Positions 47,236-59,566 of a stretch of DNA of 64,000 bases are shown one piece after another. The DNA comes from Mercenaria mercenaria (lineage: Eukaryota; Mollusca; Bivalvia; Venerida; Veneridae). Made by a program: the position numbers and the translations under genes. The stretch lies in contig NC_069362.1 of the NCBI RefSeq assembly GCF_021730395.1, positions 79,624,001-79,688,000 on the forward strand. The letters are read 5' to 3'. Numbering within the stretch: position 1 is the stretch's first letter; every line of letters begins with the position of its first letter. Under the pieces are notes generated by a model. The model was given only the letters and a program-made list of their open reading frames with translations, was not told the DNA's origin and made no database searches.

Positions 47236-48570
47236 TTATAATCCCGTGCGAAAATGGAACAGGAAATCCTGGGATTATCCCATGAAGTCCCAGGACTATC
47301 CTGGGATTATGTCCTAAAAATATCTCAGGAATTCCTGGGATAGTCCTGGGACTTTTCACGCCGTGAAATGGGAATGGGACAATCCCAGGATTTTCCTATG
47401 AACAAGACAAAAGGACATCTGGGAATTCCAATCCTGCTATCCTTAAAATCCCAGGAATGTCCTGAGATTTCCTGAAGACAGGACATAAAATATAATATTG
47501 TCCTGTTCTCAGGAAATCCCAGGAATTCTTGAAGTCAGGATATCCCAGGACAATTGTCTTGTCTTTAGGATATCCCAGGAATTCCTGATGTCAGGAAATT
47601 ACAGGACAATTGTCCTGTCTTCAGGAAATCCCAGGAATTCCTGATGACAGGAAATCTCAGGACATTTGTCCTGTCTTCAGGAAACCCCAGAACATGTAAT
47701 TGAATAACTAGTACACATGATTTGAAATTCTCTTTGGCGGGAAATACAGATAACAAATTGACTGTTAAAGTTCAATAGTATTTACAGTAAGAATATAAGG
47801 ATTATCATTTTCTAATATTAAAAATATTTTGTAGTTAAAAGGCAAACATCATGTACATTGAAACAATACAACCTCTTATAGCAGAAATTTTAATTTCTTG
47901 GCACATCTTATATGTGCACTTATGGCAAAAAAACTAGGTGAAAGTACTACTATTTAGTCTAGAATCATCAAAATATAATGAGCTTCATACTGAGCAAAAA
48001 GCTCTTATCATTCTATGATCTGTTCACTAGAGTGAAACTGTCTTTGATCAAACATGCATGTACAGATAGCCTAAACTGTAGTAACGCAATTCATTTTTTA
48101 ATGCTCTGACTGATTTTAAAGAAAAACTGCTTTTCTAAATAACTTATTGTTTTGTAAAATCATTAAGTGAAGGAGTACATTTAGTATTATTTCTAAAAGT
48201 TTATACAGAAATAATTTGCTAACTTACCACAAATTTATAGAATATATTCCTGTTACACTGACAACAACACAATCAGAAGTACTTAATGATACAATTTCTT
48301 CCAAAACATGGGTCTTCAACACCAGGATGTAATTAACTTATTTCACCATTACATGATCATGTTTCAAATTAATTACCATCTTTCAATCTGTATCTTTTAG
48401 AAAAAGTCCTGTCTTTTTCCTGTGAACAGGACAATTTTTCTATCAAAAGTCCTGTCTTTTAGTGTTAAAGTCCTGTCTTCAGGACATTTTTGCAGCCTTG
48501 CTAAAAGAATCCCAGGATAATCCTTGGATTTCCTGAGAACAGGAAAGTATTTCTGCACGGGTTATTATAT
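47236..48570. mobile_element. TIR element with internal CCTGGGATT/AGGAATTCCT palindromes
   Basis: The left end 'taatcccgtgcgaaaat' and the right end 'tctgcacgggttatta' are inverted copies. The next block 'aacaggaaatcctgggatt' on the left has its complement 'ccttggatttcctgagaacagg' on the right. Between 47,265 and 47,690 a dense series of 'cccaggaattcctga' and 'gtcctgtcttcaggaaatc' palindromes repeats. A cluster of the same words recurs at 48,405-48,545. A TTA target duplication is possible. The centre is AT-rich and non-coding. Superfamily unknown. Confidence 0.6.
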
Positions 48571-49712
48571 GCACTGTTGAACTTTTAGAACTATTTCGGG
48601 GGCGATCGTTTACGGTTGGCTGTAGGCAGATGATATTAAGAAAAGTATTGTTCCCTCTGGGGCTATCGCCCCAAAAACGGTATTGTTGTAACTGCTTCTT
48701 TGCCTTGCCTTTGAATATTTTTACAAAACTACGTGCACGGCGCCTTCAGATCACGTAATGACCATTCTTGAATATCTTATGAAACATTACCTATAATTAT
48801 ATTTCTTATCATACATGTAAAATCCGAAATATCTCGAACACATTTCATACTTCTTTTGTAAAACAGTAACAAATACAAGAACTAAACTGATTTGTTTTAA
48901 CTACCACTTATCTTAACCACACATTAAAATCTACTGACCCTCCATAGAAACTTAAGGAGTCACCATTTGACCACCGTTTAACTAGTAAATACGCTAAGTT
49001 TGAGTGTGAGGTTAATCAGATGTAACACTCGGCTCCCTGGTGTTTAAATATTCAGAAAGGTAAACTTGCATCACGTGTAGGAGAAAAAATCTTTTTTAGA
49101 AAAAGAGTCCGGTCTAACTTATCATTATTTGAACTACGAATGCGAGTTTCATGTCAAATATACGATTATTATAAAACAAAGCTATAGAAAATCAATATCA
49201 TAGTTTTTTTCAAATTAAGACAATCTGAAAGTGTACAAGTTAAACGAAACAGTATTCAATAATGATGTATGTGCAAAAACTAATCAGCGACAAACAAACA
49301 CACACACATGTTAATTGCAAGATTAGAATGTGTTTCGAATAACCCTAAACTTACCTTTCATTTCCATTGGCTGGTACATCAAAATCAGCCATACCTTTTC
49401 TAACTCCATGTAATTTAGATAGGAAATTTATTAAATGTACATACCCGTTTATCTACAACATTAATTAAACAAAATTAAAATATCTACAAATTGAAAAAGG
49501 GGGCTACAAAATGCCAAATACAGCGATGCCAAAATGCTACAATCATAATACTCTATCTTCACGAAAACTTAAGTAGAAAAGGCAAATGAAAGAGGTGTTG
49601 AAGAGACAACTTTATATAACAAAACTTTGTATACTTCATAATGGCATCAAGTACATTTCTAAAAAAGATGAATGCTTTGAACGAACTACAAATTTGATAA
49701 AACTTCACAAGA
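48571..49712. other. AT-rich DNA, no gene seen
   Basis: A small palindrome (ctggggctatcgccccaa, near 48,660) is present. No other feature up to the LINE target site. Confidence 0.5.
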
Positions 49713-50630
49713 TCTGTCTTAAAGTGTGCCCCTTGCCGGCGGGGGATAGAAAATGCTGGCTGTATCTCCATGCAGAGGGGTACGACTCCCCCGAAAATTG
49801 AGCCACCTGTTTGCCGTGGGTGGCAGCCGGTAAGCCGGAGAGGAGGGTCCTGGATGTTGAGGTGCCCCATAGCATCCCGGGGAGATGATGCGTACTTGTT
49901 TGCATTTGCGCATCTTCTTCCCGGGATGTGGGTGCCAATACACATCCTTGGCCTCTAATTCGGTGTAGACGTTCTGGCGGTCGTATTGGCCCGATACGAT
50001 CAATCGGCTAGTCATGCCAAGCCCTAGGAAATCTCACATTTACGTTTACATTTTCTATTGTTTGTTTCAAACTGCATCTTCATATGATCATTTTTATATT
50101 TTCACAAACATAATTTTGGAACAAAATACGTTACACAAAACCTGTCTTTACTCTGCTCTACTGTCACATTTTACTGCGCTCAACACACTTCATATTACGT
50201 TCACACAAATTCATTTAACAATATATTTTTTATATGTACTTCAATCTATATTTCCTAGAAGGCGGTGGCTTAGGGCCAATCGGGTGGGTAGAGTAACAAT
50301 CCCTTGAATCCCCTGATTGCTTTTCTGCAATACAGCTGGTGATATGAACAAGATTGTAAAATACCTGGCCGAGTATATCACTACAGTATCCCTAACATGT
50401 ATGAGCTGGATATCCGCTCTGTTTTCATGTTCCCTTGTTGGACTCCGCGGCGGGTTGGGGCTGCGAGTGATGAATCCATTTCATTTAAATATGGAAAACA
50501 TAAATAAAAACAAACGACCGCATACTGAAACTGACTCTGATAGGAAGGTGAAAATCCTTGCCGGTCACCAACATCTAACACAGCCTTTCCAAGATTTCTA
50601 CTTATTCAATCTGCTGATGAAAATTTCAAA

Positions 50631-51812
50631 ATGACAAGCATCTCCCCATTTGTGATAGAAAAGACACTAGAGAGTGTAGCTGGAGTGCCGAAATCGGTAA
50701 AGAAGTTACGCACAGGGGATCTGCTTGTTGAGGTAGAAAAATCAGCACATGCTCGAAATCTTTTAGATTTAACATCATTCTTCAACCGTCCGTGTAAGTG
50801 CATTGCGCACCGCACTCTGAATTCCTCAAGGGGGGTCATTCGTTGTCCCGACCTTGCTGGGGTGTCAGGGACGGAAATTGTGCAAGGGCTTGCTGACCAA
50901 CATGTTACAGCTGCCAGACGCGTCAAAATTAAAAGAGATGGAAAGGAAATCATAACCAACACTATCATACTTACATTTGGCGTCCCATTCCTTCCTAGTT
51001 CTGTAAAAGTAGGTTATCTCCACACAAAGGTCACCCAATACATACCAAATCCCCTTCAGTGCTACAACTGTTTCAAATTTGGACACAACGAGTCAAACTG
51101 CAAAGGAGAATTCATATGTCATAAATGTAAACAAAGCGGTTTCTCTCATGAGCCTGACAGGTGCAAGGGTCCATTGTGTTGTGTGAATTGCGGCGAGGAA
51201 CATTCGGCCAGGTCTCGCGACTGCAAGACATGGAGGATCGAAAAGGAGGTCCTCAATGTCAAGTTCACACAGGGCATTGGATTTCCTGAAGCTAGACGAA
51301 TTGCGAATGCTGAATTTATGCCACTGTCACTAACAACAACATATTCTTCCGTCACAAAATCAAACACAAACAAATCAACAACGTTTTTTGACGCGTCTAC
51401 GCAAACCGATTCTGAACCTGTCCCAAACATACCAAAGGAAAAACCGAAAATAACAGAAAAACCTAAGCAGACATCACAAGTTCAAACTGCCGCCACTAAA
51501 CCAACACTACCACCAGCTGTACAAAATGTTCCCAGGTATTCAAATACGCCGTCGTCAAGACAAAATGTTGTGTCAAATTCTAATCAACATGGGGTGAGTC
51601 AAACACCCAGACAAAAAATTGACTTGAAAACTGATGGGTTTGGAAAGGGATCAAATGATCCCATTCAAACCCATAACCGGTTCCCTCTTGATCTGAACCG
51701 GTTGACGGGGGAGGATGATGACGATCCGCCATTGTCTGCTCCGTCCAGTTTAACTAACACAAAGGAGGTGAAGATCAAAAGGGTCCCACCTCCTGAGTCA
51801 ATGCAGCACTAA
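50631..51812 (+). CDS. LINE ORF1: zinc-knuckle RNA-binding protein
   Basis: A 393-residue frame resembling the Gag-like ORF1p of I-type LINEs, which coats the element RNA. The N-terminal half (TLESVAGVPKSVKKLRTGDL, residues 12-31) matches the RRM-like region of this family. Three CCHC-type knuckles follow at about C144-C147-H152-C157, C163-C166-H173-C178 and C184-C187-H191-C198. The C-terminal ~190 residues are Ser/Thr/Pro/Lys-rich and likely disordered. Coding-like sequence continues upstream of this ATG: the same frame is open from 50,544 (PRFLLIQSADENFK just before it), and another frame carries MENINKNKRPHTETDSD from 50,491. The original start was therefore probably near 50,491, with a frameshift around 50,550. 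Confidence 0.85.
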   Translation: MTSISPFVIEKTLESVAGVPKSVKKLRTGDLLVEVEKSAHARNLLDLTSFFNRPCKCIAHRTLNSSRGVIRCPDLAGVSGTEIVQGLADQHVTAARRVKIKRDGKEIITNTIILTFGVPFLPSSVKVGYLHTKVTQYIPNPLQCYNCFKFGHNESNCKGEFICHKCKQSGFSHEPDRCKGPLCCVNCGEEHSARSRDCKTWRIEKEVLNVKFTQGIGFPEARRIANAEFMPLSLTTTYSSVTKSNTNKSTTFFDASTQTDSEPVPNIPKEKPKITEKPKQTSQVQTAATKPTLPPAVQNVPRYSNTPSSRQNVVSNSNQHGVSQTPRQKIDLKTDGFGKGSNDPIQTHNRFPLDLNRLTGEDDDDPPLSAPSSLTNTKEVKIKRVPPPESMQH

Positions 51813-51870
51813 TCTTTCGTTTAAATTTCCAGTCGTTCAATTTTTGTTTACCGTTTTAAATAAATATTAG

Positions 51871-52735
51871 AATGTAAATGAAAGTAAAATTATCCAGTGG
51901 AATTGCCGTGGACTTAAAGCAAATTATAATGAAATTCTCCTTCTCTTATTGAAATATGATCCTTCACTTATGTGCCTTAGTGAAACATTTTTAAAGGAAA
52001 CGGACAAAATAGCTTTCAAAAATTATTCAGTGTATAACTTCATTAATACTAACACTGACAGAGCTTCTGGTGGCACATCTATTATTATTAATAATGCATG
52101 TCCGCACAGACAAATTGTTCTAAATACAAATATTCAGTCAGTTGCAATAAACGTTACATTACATCGACCAATTACTATGTGTTCGATTTATATACCTCCC
52201 AAGTTTAAACTAAATCTAGAAGAACTTGATGATCTTATAAAACAATTACCACAACCATTTATGCTTATGGGAGATTTTAATGGTCACCATGAATTTTGGG
52301 GCTGTTCTGACAGCAACACTAGAGGTCAAATTATTGAAATTTTTATTGAAAGAAATGCCCTCTGTTTATTAAATGATAATTCAAAAACGTATCTTCATCC
52401 TGCAACAGGTAACTTTTCATCGCTTGATTTGACTATTTGTCAACCGAACATCTTTCTTGATTTTGAATGCAAAGTACTGGATGACTTGCATGGTAGTGAC
52501 CATTTTCCAATTATTATTTCAAATACTTCTAATTGCCTTCAGACCATCCTTCGTATTTCAAATTTAATAAAGCTGACTGGAAGCAATTTGAAACGTTATG
52601 TAAAAATGATTTGACTTTGGAGAATTTTACAAATTTTTATGATCCTATTGATCGGTTTTCGGTTCTTCTGTCCGATATTGCTGACAAGTCCATGCCTAAA
52701 ACTTCAAGAAATGGTAAACATAAAAATAATATATT
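51871..52735 (+). pseudogene. LINE ORF2 N-terminal part: AP-type endonuclease
   Basis: The frame opens at 51,871 without an ATG and reads IIQWNCRGLKANYNEI, the classic start of LINE apurinic endonuclease domains. It then shows SETFLKETD, GDFNGHHEFWG (catalytic Asp/Asn and His), SSLDLTIC and the GSDHFPI metal-binding SDH motif. This domain nicks target DNA to prime reverse transcription. Near 52,535 the coding continues in another frame (SDHPSYFKFNKADWKQFETLC), so one frameshift separates the endonuclease from the linker. The linker ends at the hairpin repeat inserted at 52,736. Confidence 0.85.
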
Positions 52736-52881
52736 CTGAAAAGTAGATCCCTCGGAAGCACCGAGAACAATGCAAACAGTGAAAATTGCAGACTCGGTTT
52801 GATGGTTTGATTGAGTGAGTCTGTTCGTTCATGAGCAGTAATGGAAAATGCAACACTGCTCACGCCCCCTAGCACCGGCTT
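52736..52881 (+). mobile_element. Hairpin repeat, copy B, inserted in LINE ORF2
   Basis: Nearly identical to copy A, from 'ctgaaaagtagatccctcgg' to 'cccctagcaccggctt'. It has small tandem duplications (TGGTTTGA, GAGT, GTTC) in the second stem-loop. Stems: CTCGG/CCGAG and GAGCAGT/ACTGCTC, both perfect. It lies between the linker residues SRNGKHKNN and WYNNDC of ORF2, which are adjacent in the LINE family, so it is an insertion. AATAAT occurs on both sides but is not a convincing duplication. Confidence 0.75.
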
Positions 52882-54989
52882 GGTATAATAATGATTGTAA
52901 GACCGCTGTTCGAAAACGTAGGGCAGCCATTAAAAAATTCAATATACGGCCGACAAAAGAAAATCTACAATCAGTTAAGATTCTGAGAGCAAAAGCTCGC
53001 AGAACTATAAAACAAGCAAAGAAAAGATCATGGCATTCATACGTTTCAAAACTTAATTCTAGGTCATCCGTTAAAAAAGTCTGGGAAATGATTCGCAAAA
53101 TAAGTGGAAAAGGAAAAACTTCAAACGTTTCCAATCTAACAAAATCAGACCAGTCTATTGCATCTACCAAGGAGGACATTGCCAATACACTTGGTGAAAC
53201 TTTTTCAACAAACTCTTCATCAAACAATTATGATAAAAGATTTCAAAACATAAAATCGACTAAAAAAAGTAAACCTTTAAATTTTGATTCAAATAATGAT
53301 GAAGATTATAATAAACATTTTTCGCTCACAGAATTGCTTGACTCTTTAGACAAATGTCATGATACTGCAGCTGGTCCAGACCAAATTCATTATCAACTTT
53401 TAAAACATTTACCACAAGAATCATTAGACCTCCTACTTGAAATTTATAATATTACATGGAAAACTGGCATTTTCCAGATTCTTGGAGAGAAGCTACAGTT
53501 ATTCCAATACCAAAACCCGGGAAAGATACATGTAGCAACGAACCCCGGTAATTATAGACCGATTGCCCTTACTAGTTGTTTATGTAAAACTTTAGAACGT
53601 ATGATCAATTCTAGACTAGTTTGGTATCTTGGATCTCAAGGCCTAATAACTAACTTTCAAAGTGGTTTTCGCAAGCAGCGCAGCACAACTGATCATCTTG
53701 TTCGGCTGGAAAATTTTATTCGTGATGCATTTGTTAAAAAAGAGCATCTAGTGTCTGTCTTTTTCGATTTGGAAAAAGCTTATGACACTACATGGAAGTA
53801 TGGTATTATGAATGATCTTAATGACTTAGGTTTAAAAGGTCATCTTCCAACATTTATATCACAATTTTTATCTGATCGCAATTTTAAAGTACGTGTTGGT
53901 TCTACCCTGTCTGACTCATTTGAGCAAGAACTGGGAGTTCCACAAGGTTCTATTTTATCTGTTACACTTTTTAGCATCAAAATTAACAATATAGTGAAAT
54001 GTTTGTTACCAGGGACAGATTGTTCATTATATGTTGATGATTTTTTGATATGTTATCGTTCAAAAAATATGCGTACAACTGAACGCCAATTACAGCAGTG
54101 TTTGAATGAAGTTCAAACTTGGGCCATGGAAAATGGTTTTAAATTTTCCCAATCAAAAACTCAGTGTGTCCACTTTTGTCAATTATGGAAACAACATTGT
54201 GACCCTGAGCTTTTTCTAAATGGTACAAAAATACCTGTTGTTGACGAAGCAAAATTTCTTGGTGTTATTTTTGATAAAAAGCTTTCTTTTATACCACATA
54301 TAAAATACTTAAAAGCCAAATGTTTGAAATCATTGAATCTTTTAAAGGTAATTTCAAATACTGATCGGGGAGCAGATCGCAAGGTTTTGTTAAGACTTTA
54401 TATGGCTTTGATTAGATCCAAGCTAGATTACGCTTGTGTAGTTTATGGTTCAGCTAGAAAATCGTATTTACAAATGTTGGATACTATCCATAACCAAGGT
54501 CTTCGTATTGCTCTTGGCGCATTTAGAAAATCGCCAGTTGAAAGTTTGTATGTTGAAGCAAACGAACCCTCCCTTTACACGAGACGTGAAAAATTGTCAT
54601 TGCAATATGCTCTGAGGGTAGCTGCCAATAAATCAAATCCTGCTCATAAAATCATATTTAAACCCAAGTACCAAGATTCGTATGACAGAAAACCAAAACA
54701 AATTAAACCTTTTGGATTTCGCATCAACAATACTATGAAGGAAACTGATTTTGACTTCGATAGTATAAAAGAAAATTTAGTTCTGAATACACCACCATGG
54801 ACTCTTAATTCAACAGTTCTTTTTGATATGAAAACTGCCTTGAAAAAGTCTGAAACAAACCCCGAAATATTCAAGTCCAAATATAACGAAATCAAATCGA
54901 CTTACAAAGATCATTTTCCAACTGACACAGATGGTTCAAAAGATGATTCAAAGGTTGGATGTGCCGCCGTTAGCCATCTACATCAATGA
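52882..54989 (+). pseudogene. LINE ORF2 central part: reverse transcriptase
   Basis: The frame runs in from the inserted repeat (an ATG at 52,848 lies inside the repeat). RT blocks follow: AAGPDQIHYQLLKH, NYRPIALTSCLCKTLERM, QSGFRKQRSTTDHL, SVFFDLEKAYDTTW (first catalytic Asp), GVPQGSILSVTLF and SLYVDDFLICY (YVDD at 54,030-54,041), then the thumb KFLGVIFDKKLSF. Between about 53,470 and 53,548 the family-like string FPDSWREATVIPIPKPGKD is found in a neighbouring frame, so two compensating indels keep the ORF open while scrambling ~25 residues. The RNase H start (DTDGSKDDSKVG) precedes a TGA at 54,987. Confidence 0.88.
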
Positions 54990-55712
54990 AAATTACGTTT
55001 GCCAAATAACGCTTCAATTTTTTCAGCTAAGGCAAAAGCTATTGATTTGGCCCTTAATTTTATTTCAGAATATAATGAAGAAATGTTTATCATCTTTTCC
55101 GATTCATTTTCAGTATTACAATCAATTCACAACCGAAATACGGAAAATCCTTTCATTCAAAATATTCTTCTCAGGGTTCATGAACTATCATTTAAGAAGT
55201 CCATAATATTATGTTGGATTCCTAGCCATGTTGGTATTCATGGAAATGAGGATGCTGATACTGCAGCAAAGAAATCACTTTCATTACAACAATCTAAATT
55301 GAAATTACCATATACTGATTTTAGGCCAAATATCAACAAATACATTTTAACTAAATGGCAGTCTTCATTGAACAATGCTTCGTTCAATAAACTTCGTGAA
55401 ATTAAACCTACTTTAGGTGAATGGCACCAAGGAAACAGATCTGTTCGCAGGGAGGAAGTTGTTCTTTTTTGTTGTCGAATAGGTCATACTCGGTTGACTC
55501 ATTCGTATCTTTTGAACAATGAAAATCAACCTGAATGTGTACCATGTCAAACAACGCTTACTGTTAAACATGTTTTAATCGACTGTGTAGACTTCGATCC
55601 ACAGCGCAATTCATACTATAATGTTGAATCGTTAAAAGAGTTGTTTGAGCAAATTCCTGCCGACAAAATTTTACAATTTTTGAAACAAATAGGCTTATAT
55701 CATAAAATCTGA
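54990..55712 (+). pseudogene. LINE ORF2 C-terminal part: RNase H
   Basis: It is in the same frame as the RT part, after the TGA at 54,987. It shows FSAKAKAIDLALNF, IFSDSFSVLQSI (catalytic Asp) and WIPSHVGIHGNEDADTAAKKS (His and final Asp). In related RNases H the first of these blocks has a catalytic Glu (SAEAKAI); here a Lys stands in that place, predicting loss of activity. A C-terminal cysteine/histidine-rich region follows (CCRIGHTRLTHSYLL, CVPC...VKHVLIDC), typical of the zinc-binding tail in I and jockey-like ORF2 proteins. Confidence 0.88.
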
Positions 55713-55916
55713 ACCTTATTTGATTTTCATTCACAACTTTTACACTTTTTATGCTTGCAAATGTTTTTTACACTATATATGTATATACATTTTTACTTTA
55801 ATAGTTTTATATATGCTTTACAATTAACGTAATCCATTTAACTTTTTCTCGGCGATATATGACCCTTTTTTGTCGGTTCGCCGTAAAACCCAACTCATTC
55901 ATTCTGTCTTAAAGTG

Positions 55917-58900
55917 ATGTTTCGCCATACAAAGTTCACTTATTATTAGTACCGTCGTGCAATTAAATTCTTTTTAATCTTTCAGTTAAAGTACAAGCAA
56001 GCAGTCAAAGTGAATGTTCACAAAGTTAAAATTTCCGTTTCCATATCATAACTATAATATCATTAACGTTTCTTTCGAACGCTGCCTTACATAATTGTAA
56101 ATTAAAGAAATAAAGTAATTGTCAGTCACAGTTGCAAATCAGATATGACAGATGTTGGGTTACTGAGATATATTAAGCCCTGTGATAAAAGGAGTGCCAT
56201 CAGCGATTAGAGTCTAAATTTTCAGACAGACTGAAACTTTAAAACATACTTTCACATTTTCATATTGCATTAAACTGCCTGTGCCAATCTACATTTCCTG
56301 TCATTCTCATAATTACAGATCAAATTAGTTTACTGAAAATGTACTGCTTGATTTTTTCTTTCCACGTACAACATTTATCAAACATCTGAAGATTTTAAAT
56401 AAATGTGTGCTATCTTGTAGTATTGTAAGTGTAATAAATATTATGAACCTCTTTGTATATATAGAGCAATGTTATCATTTTAATAAGAACCCCAGTTCCA
56501 TTTACTCAAAACGTTATGTTTTTTAACAACGATAAATAGAGAATGACCACATGTACATGTAGCAAGAGTAAACCTCACTCATTTCATTATCATTTCGTTT
56601 ATATAACTTTGAAATTAAGCCTACCTTCGAATTCCGTGCAATTATAGTGTTGTTTTATCTGTTCCGTACTGTTAAAGCAAAATATGTAAGGTAGAACCCG
56701 TAAAAGGTAGGTGTTACAAAATAAAATTATTGATTTTAATCACTTGTACAGTTAGGTAAATGCTTTATATTCAGTAATTCCGATGAATCTGTTCTCAAGT
56801 TTTTCATTTTAGCAAGGGAAATACATATTCTGTTGGCAGGCTGATGGAGAAAGAACAAGTAATGGGTATAGCTAAATAATTGCATAAAGTCGTTTTGGAA
56901 AGAAAAATTTAATCGAGAAGGCAGACATCTGATTTTATTTTGATCTTGAATGCAGCATCTAACTAATATAATCAGTACCATTTGATTGCAATTATCATGA
57001 TTGCACCGTCTGCGTGCTACGGAGAAGAAACATCAAATGAGCCGCTCATTTTATAGACAGTAAATAAGTGAATAAGTCGATCTTAAAAGTGATATGAAAT
57101 GTGAGGGATGGGAATGGATACGAAATGCAGCATCTTATCACTAAAACTACCGTTTGATATCCAAGATACTCATTACACCGTCTGAGGTTCACTGACATGA
57201 CAAGTCTAAACAATCATTCAGCTAAGGAAATTAGTTATGACCCTTAACAGGAAACTGTTGACCCACACCAAGTCTAGGTAAATTAAACACTGAATAGAGA
57301 TTTGCCTAAACATTTCGTCAGTTGCGAAACTGTTTCAAATTTAAACCGTTTTGTACGGGAAGTGGTATAGGTCGAATAATTGGAATTCATTCATTTTACA
57401 CACAAACTCACCGAAAGCATTCCGTGATGTTTCCTTTTTCGATACCTCTTGTGAACAGACTCAATCACACTGAATGTGTTTTGAATTTTCTTGACTTCGT
57501 TCATTGCTTTATATACACCTAAACGTCTTCCTGTATTTTTGAATAATTTTCACGTAATTATCAGCTCAAAGTCTTATAAGTCTTACTTAAATTGAATATG
57601 CACTCTGAATGTCTGGAACATCACTTATGAAACATGATGGAGAAAACGAATAAATGAGGCAGAACTATTTCCGTTGTTTACTTCATAGTGATTAACGTTA
57701 GTGGATTGCCTCTTGCTTAAGCGCCTCTTGAACTGTTCATGGAATAAAGTAGACGCACTTACAAACCCCCTACCATATTTATGACATGGCAATGTATTTC
57801 CTCAAGGGGGAGCGTTTCGTTTCGCTTTCACAAAAAGCCGAAGACAGTCTTAAACAAAACGTGATCATTTAGAGAAAAGAGAATAAAACCACGGTTAAAT
57901 TCCAACATAGAAGTTCTTACAAATAGGAAAATTCATCATTAACATTTGCAATAAAGTTCAATCTCAGGATATATGTGTTTCATAATAATTATGCTTTCTT
58001 GCACGTAATTTTCGTTTCGAGACACTTCTAATTCAATTTCAATACAGCATAGTTTACAACCCTTCGAAATTAAGGCTTCAAAATGCACATAAAGACCATC
58101 CTCCAATTTTTATGAAAATGGCCCTGGTCCACATAGTAGTATATTGCCAGCAACACATCGGTTTTGCATACAAGAGAGTCGGGTTTTATAGTCTGGTGGT
58201 AGACCGTTAGCTTCTAGTGTGTGTTTGGGGCGAGGGTTTGCTCCTTTGTCGCGGAATAAAAGGCATGATAAATTATAACAGTAACTCCCTTGCTATCCGC
58301 TAAGCAATAAAAAGAAAGCTATTTCCTCTTCTCTCATACCGCAGAAACGAGATGTCAGACTGATTAATATGAGTTGAATAATAGAACTTGTTTTACAAGC
58401 AGCCTACAATAAATTAGTGTATATTAGAAAAAGTGTCATTGTTGGTATATCAGATTCATATTGCGCATTTTTCATGGTAAACACGTTCAAAGTCTCTATT
58501 TATCGTTGTTGGAAAACAGTTCATCCTCTATCAAAAAGACACAGACCGATCTGACCAGAGGGACAGAGTGAGAGAAAACTCACAGAACAGGGGGATATCT
58601 TTGATTTGACGTCCTTAAAAGGTGTTCATATACCGCAAAGTTCACAAAGAAGGGACAATTACTTAGTTAGCTTATTTAGATAAAATTTGAAGTTTACTGT
58701 TATATATTTTTTATTAAATAACAAGTCTCAGCTGACAATAGTTTCCCTTAGATAAAAACATAAATTCCAATGATCCTTTAACATGACTGAAAATGCGCAT
58801 GCTTAGCAAACCGGCGATGTTAGTTTGATTTCCGTCTTATTTTCGTGGCATTTTTATTTATTAATTATTTCTTCCATTAAGAAATATAGTTTGTCTGAAT

Positions 58901-59553
58901 CTTTATATTTGAATACATGGCATTCAAGAGACAGTCTCTCATTTATTTTCGCGAAGTCGGGATATCAGTAAGCGAGCATTCTATTCTTAACAAGGATGAA
59001 ACCATAATACACACATCATTTTACCAGATAAAAACGTTAATGAGCCATATTTTGTTTCATTTTGATGTTTCAGCATTATGGGATGTTTAGACCTTCTGAA
59101 CAGAAATGCCATGACATTTAGTTCACTATGATTTGCATTCCAAGTATTTATCCATTAAAAATTCGTTTCCATTTACACTTATTTTTGTCTAACGTGGACT
59201 TGAACAGTAGTGTCTCGAACAAATTGTAGAAAACATGACTGCCCGCCCTCGATATTGATTTAAAAGGAATATAAATCATACTAAAGATATATTTTTTATC
59301 CATAATTAGGCAACCGTTACGTATTAACTTTTTACATTATCAGCGTTAATTTAATAACGAGCCTCAAAATAACTGTATTCTTTTGTATTTCCCCATCATG
59401 GTGATTATACATGATTTGCACGAAAATATTGAGGAATACAAGTATCTAGCAGCAAACTAACAGGGACATATATTAGGCCAAGGCAATGTGTTTAATGTCT
59501 AAACATTTATTGAAAGAATGTAGCATCATACACTGTACCGGAAAGAATTTGAC
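55917..59553. other. AT-rich DNA, no gene seen
   Basis: Only short ORFs without motifs (e.g. 56,736-56,981 minus; 57,322-57,522 plus). No repeat boundary or splice-flanked coding block was recognised. Confidence 0.5.
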
Positions 59554-59566
59554 TGAGTAAGTTTGT

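Larger units (their letters stand above)
49727..55902 (+). mobile_element. Full-length I-superfamily LINE (RNase H-bearing), inactive
   Basis: The 14-bp target duplication TCTGTCTTAAAGTG at 49,713-49,726 and 55,903-55,916 brackets about 6.2 kb. A GC-rich 5' UTR of ~750 bp, likely with an internal promoter, leads to ORF1 (CCHC knuckles) and ORF2 (AP endonuclease, reverse transcriptase, RNase H). A 3' UTR ends 'tcggcgatatatgacc...ccgtaaaaccc' with an (ATTC)n tail. APE endonuclease plus RNase H and a short tandem tail place it in the I superfamily (I or Nimb clade). ORF2 is disabled by a frameshift near 52,535, the hairpin repeat inserted at 52,736-52,881, and a TGA at 54,987. A second, truncated copy is at 20,471-21,442. 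Confidence 0.92.

Noticed and set aside
49559-50015. Minus-strand ORFs of 77-128 codons
   Set aside because: They are antisense to the GC-rich 5' UTR of the LINE and show no domain.
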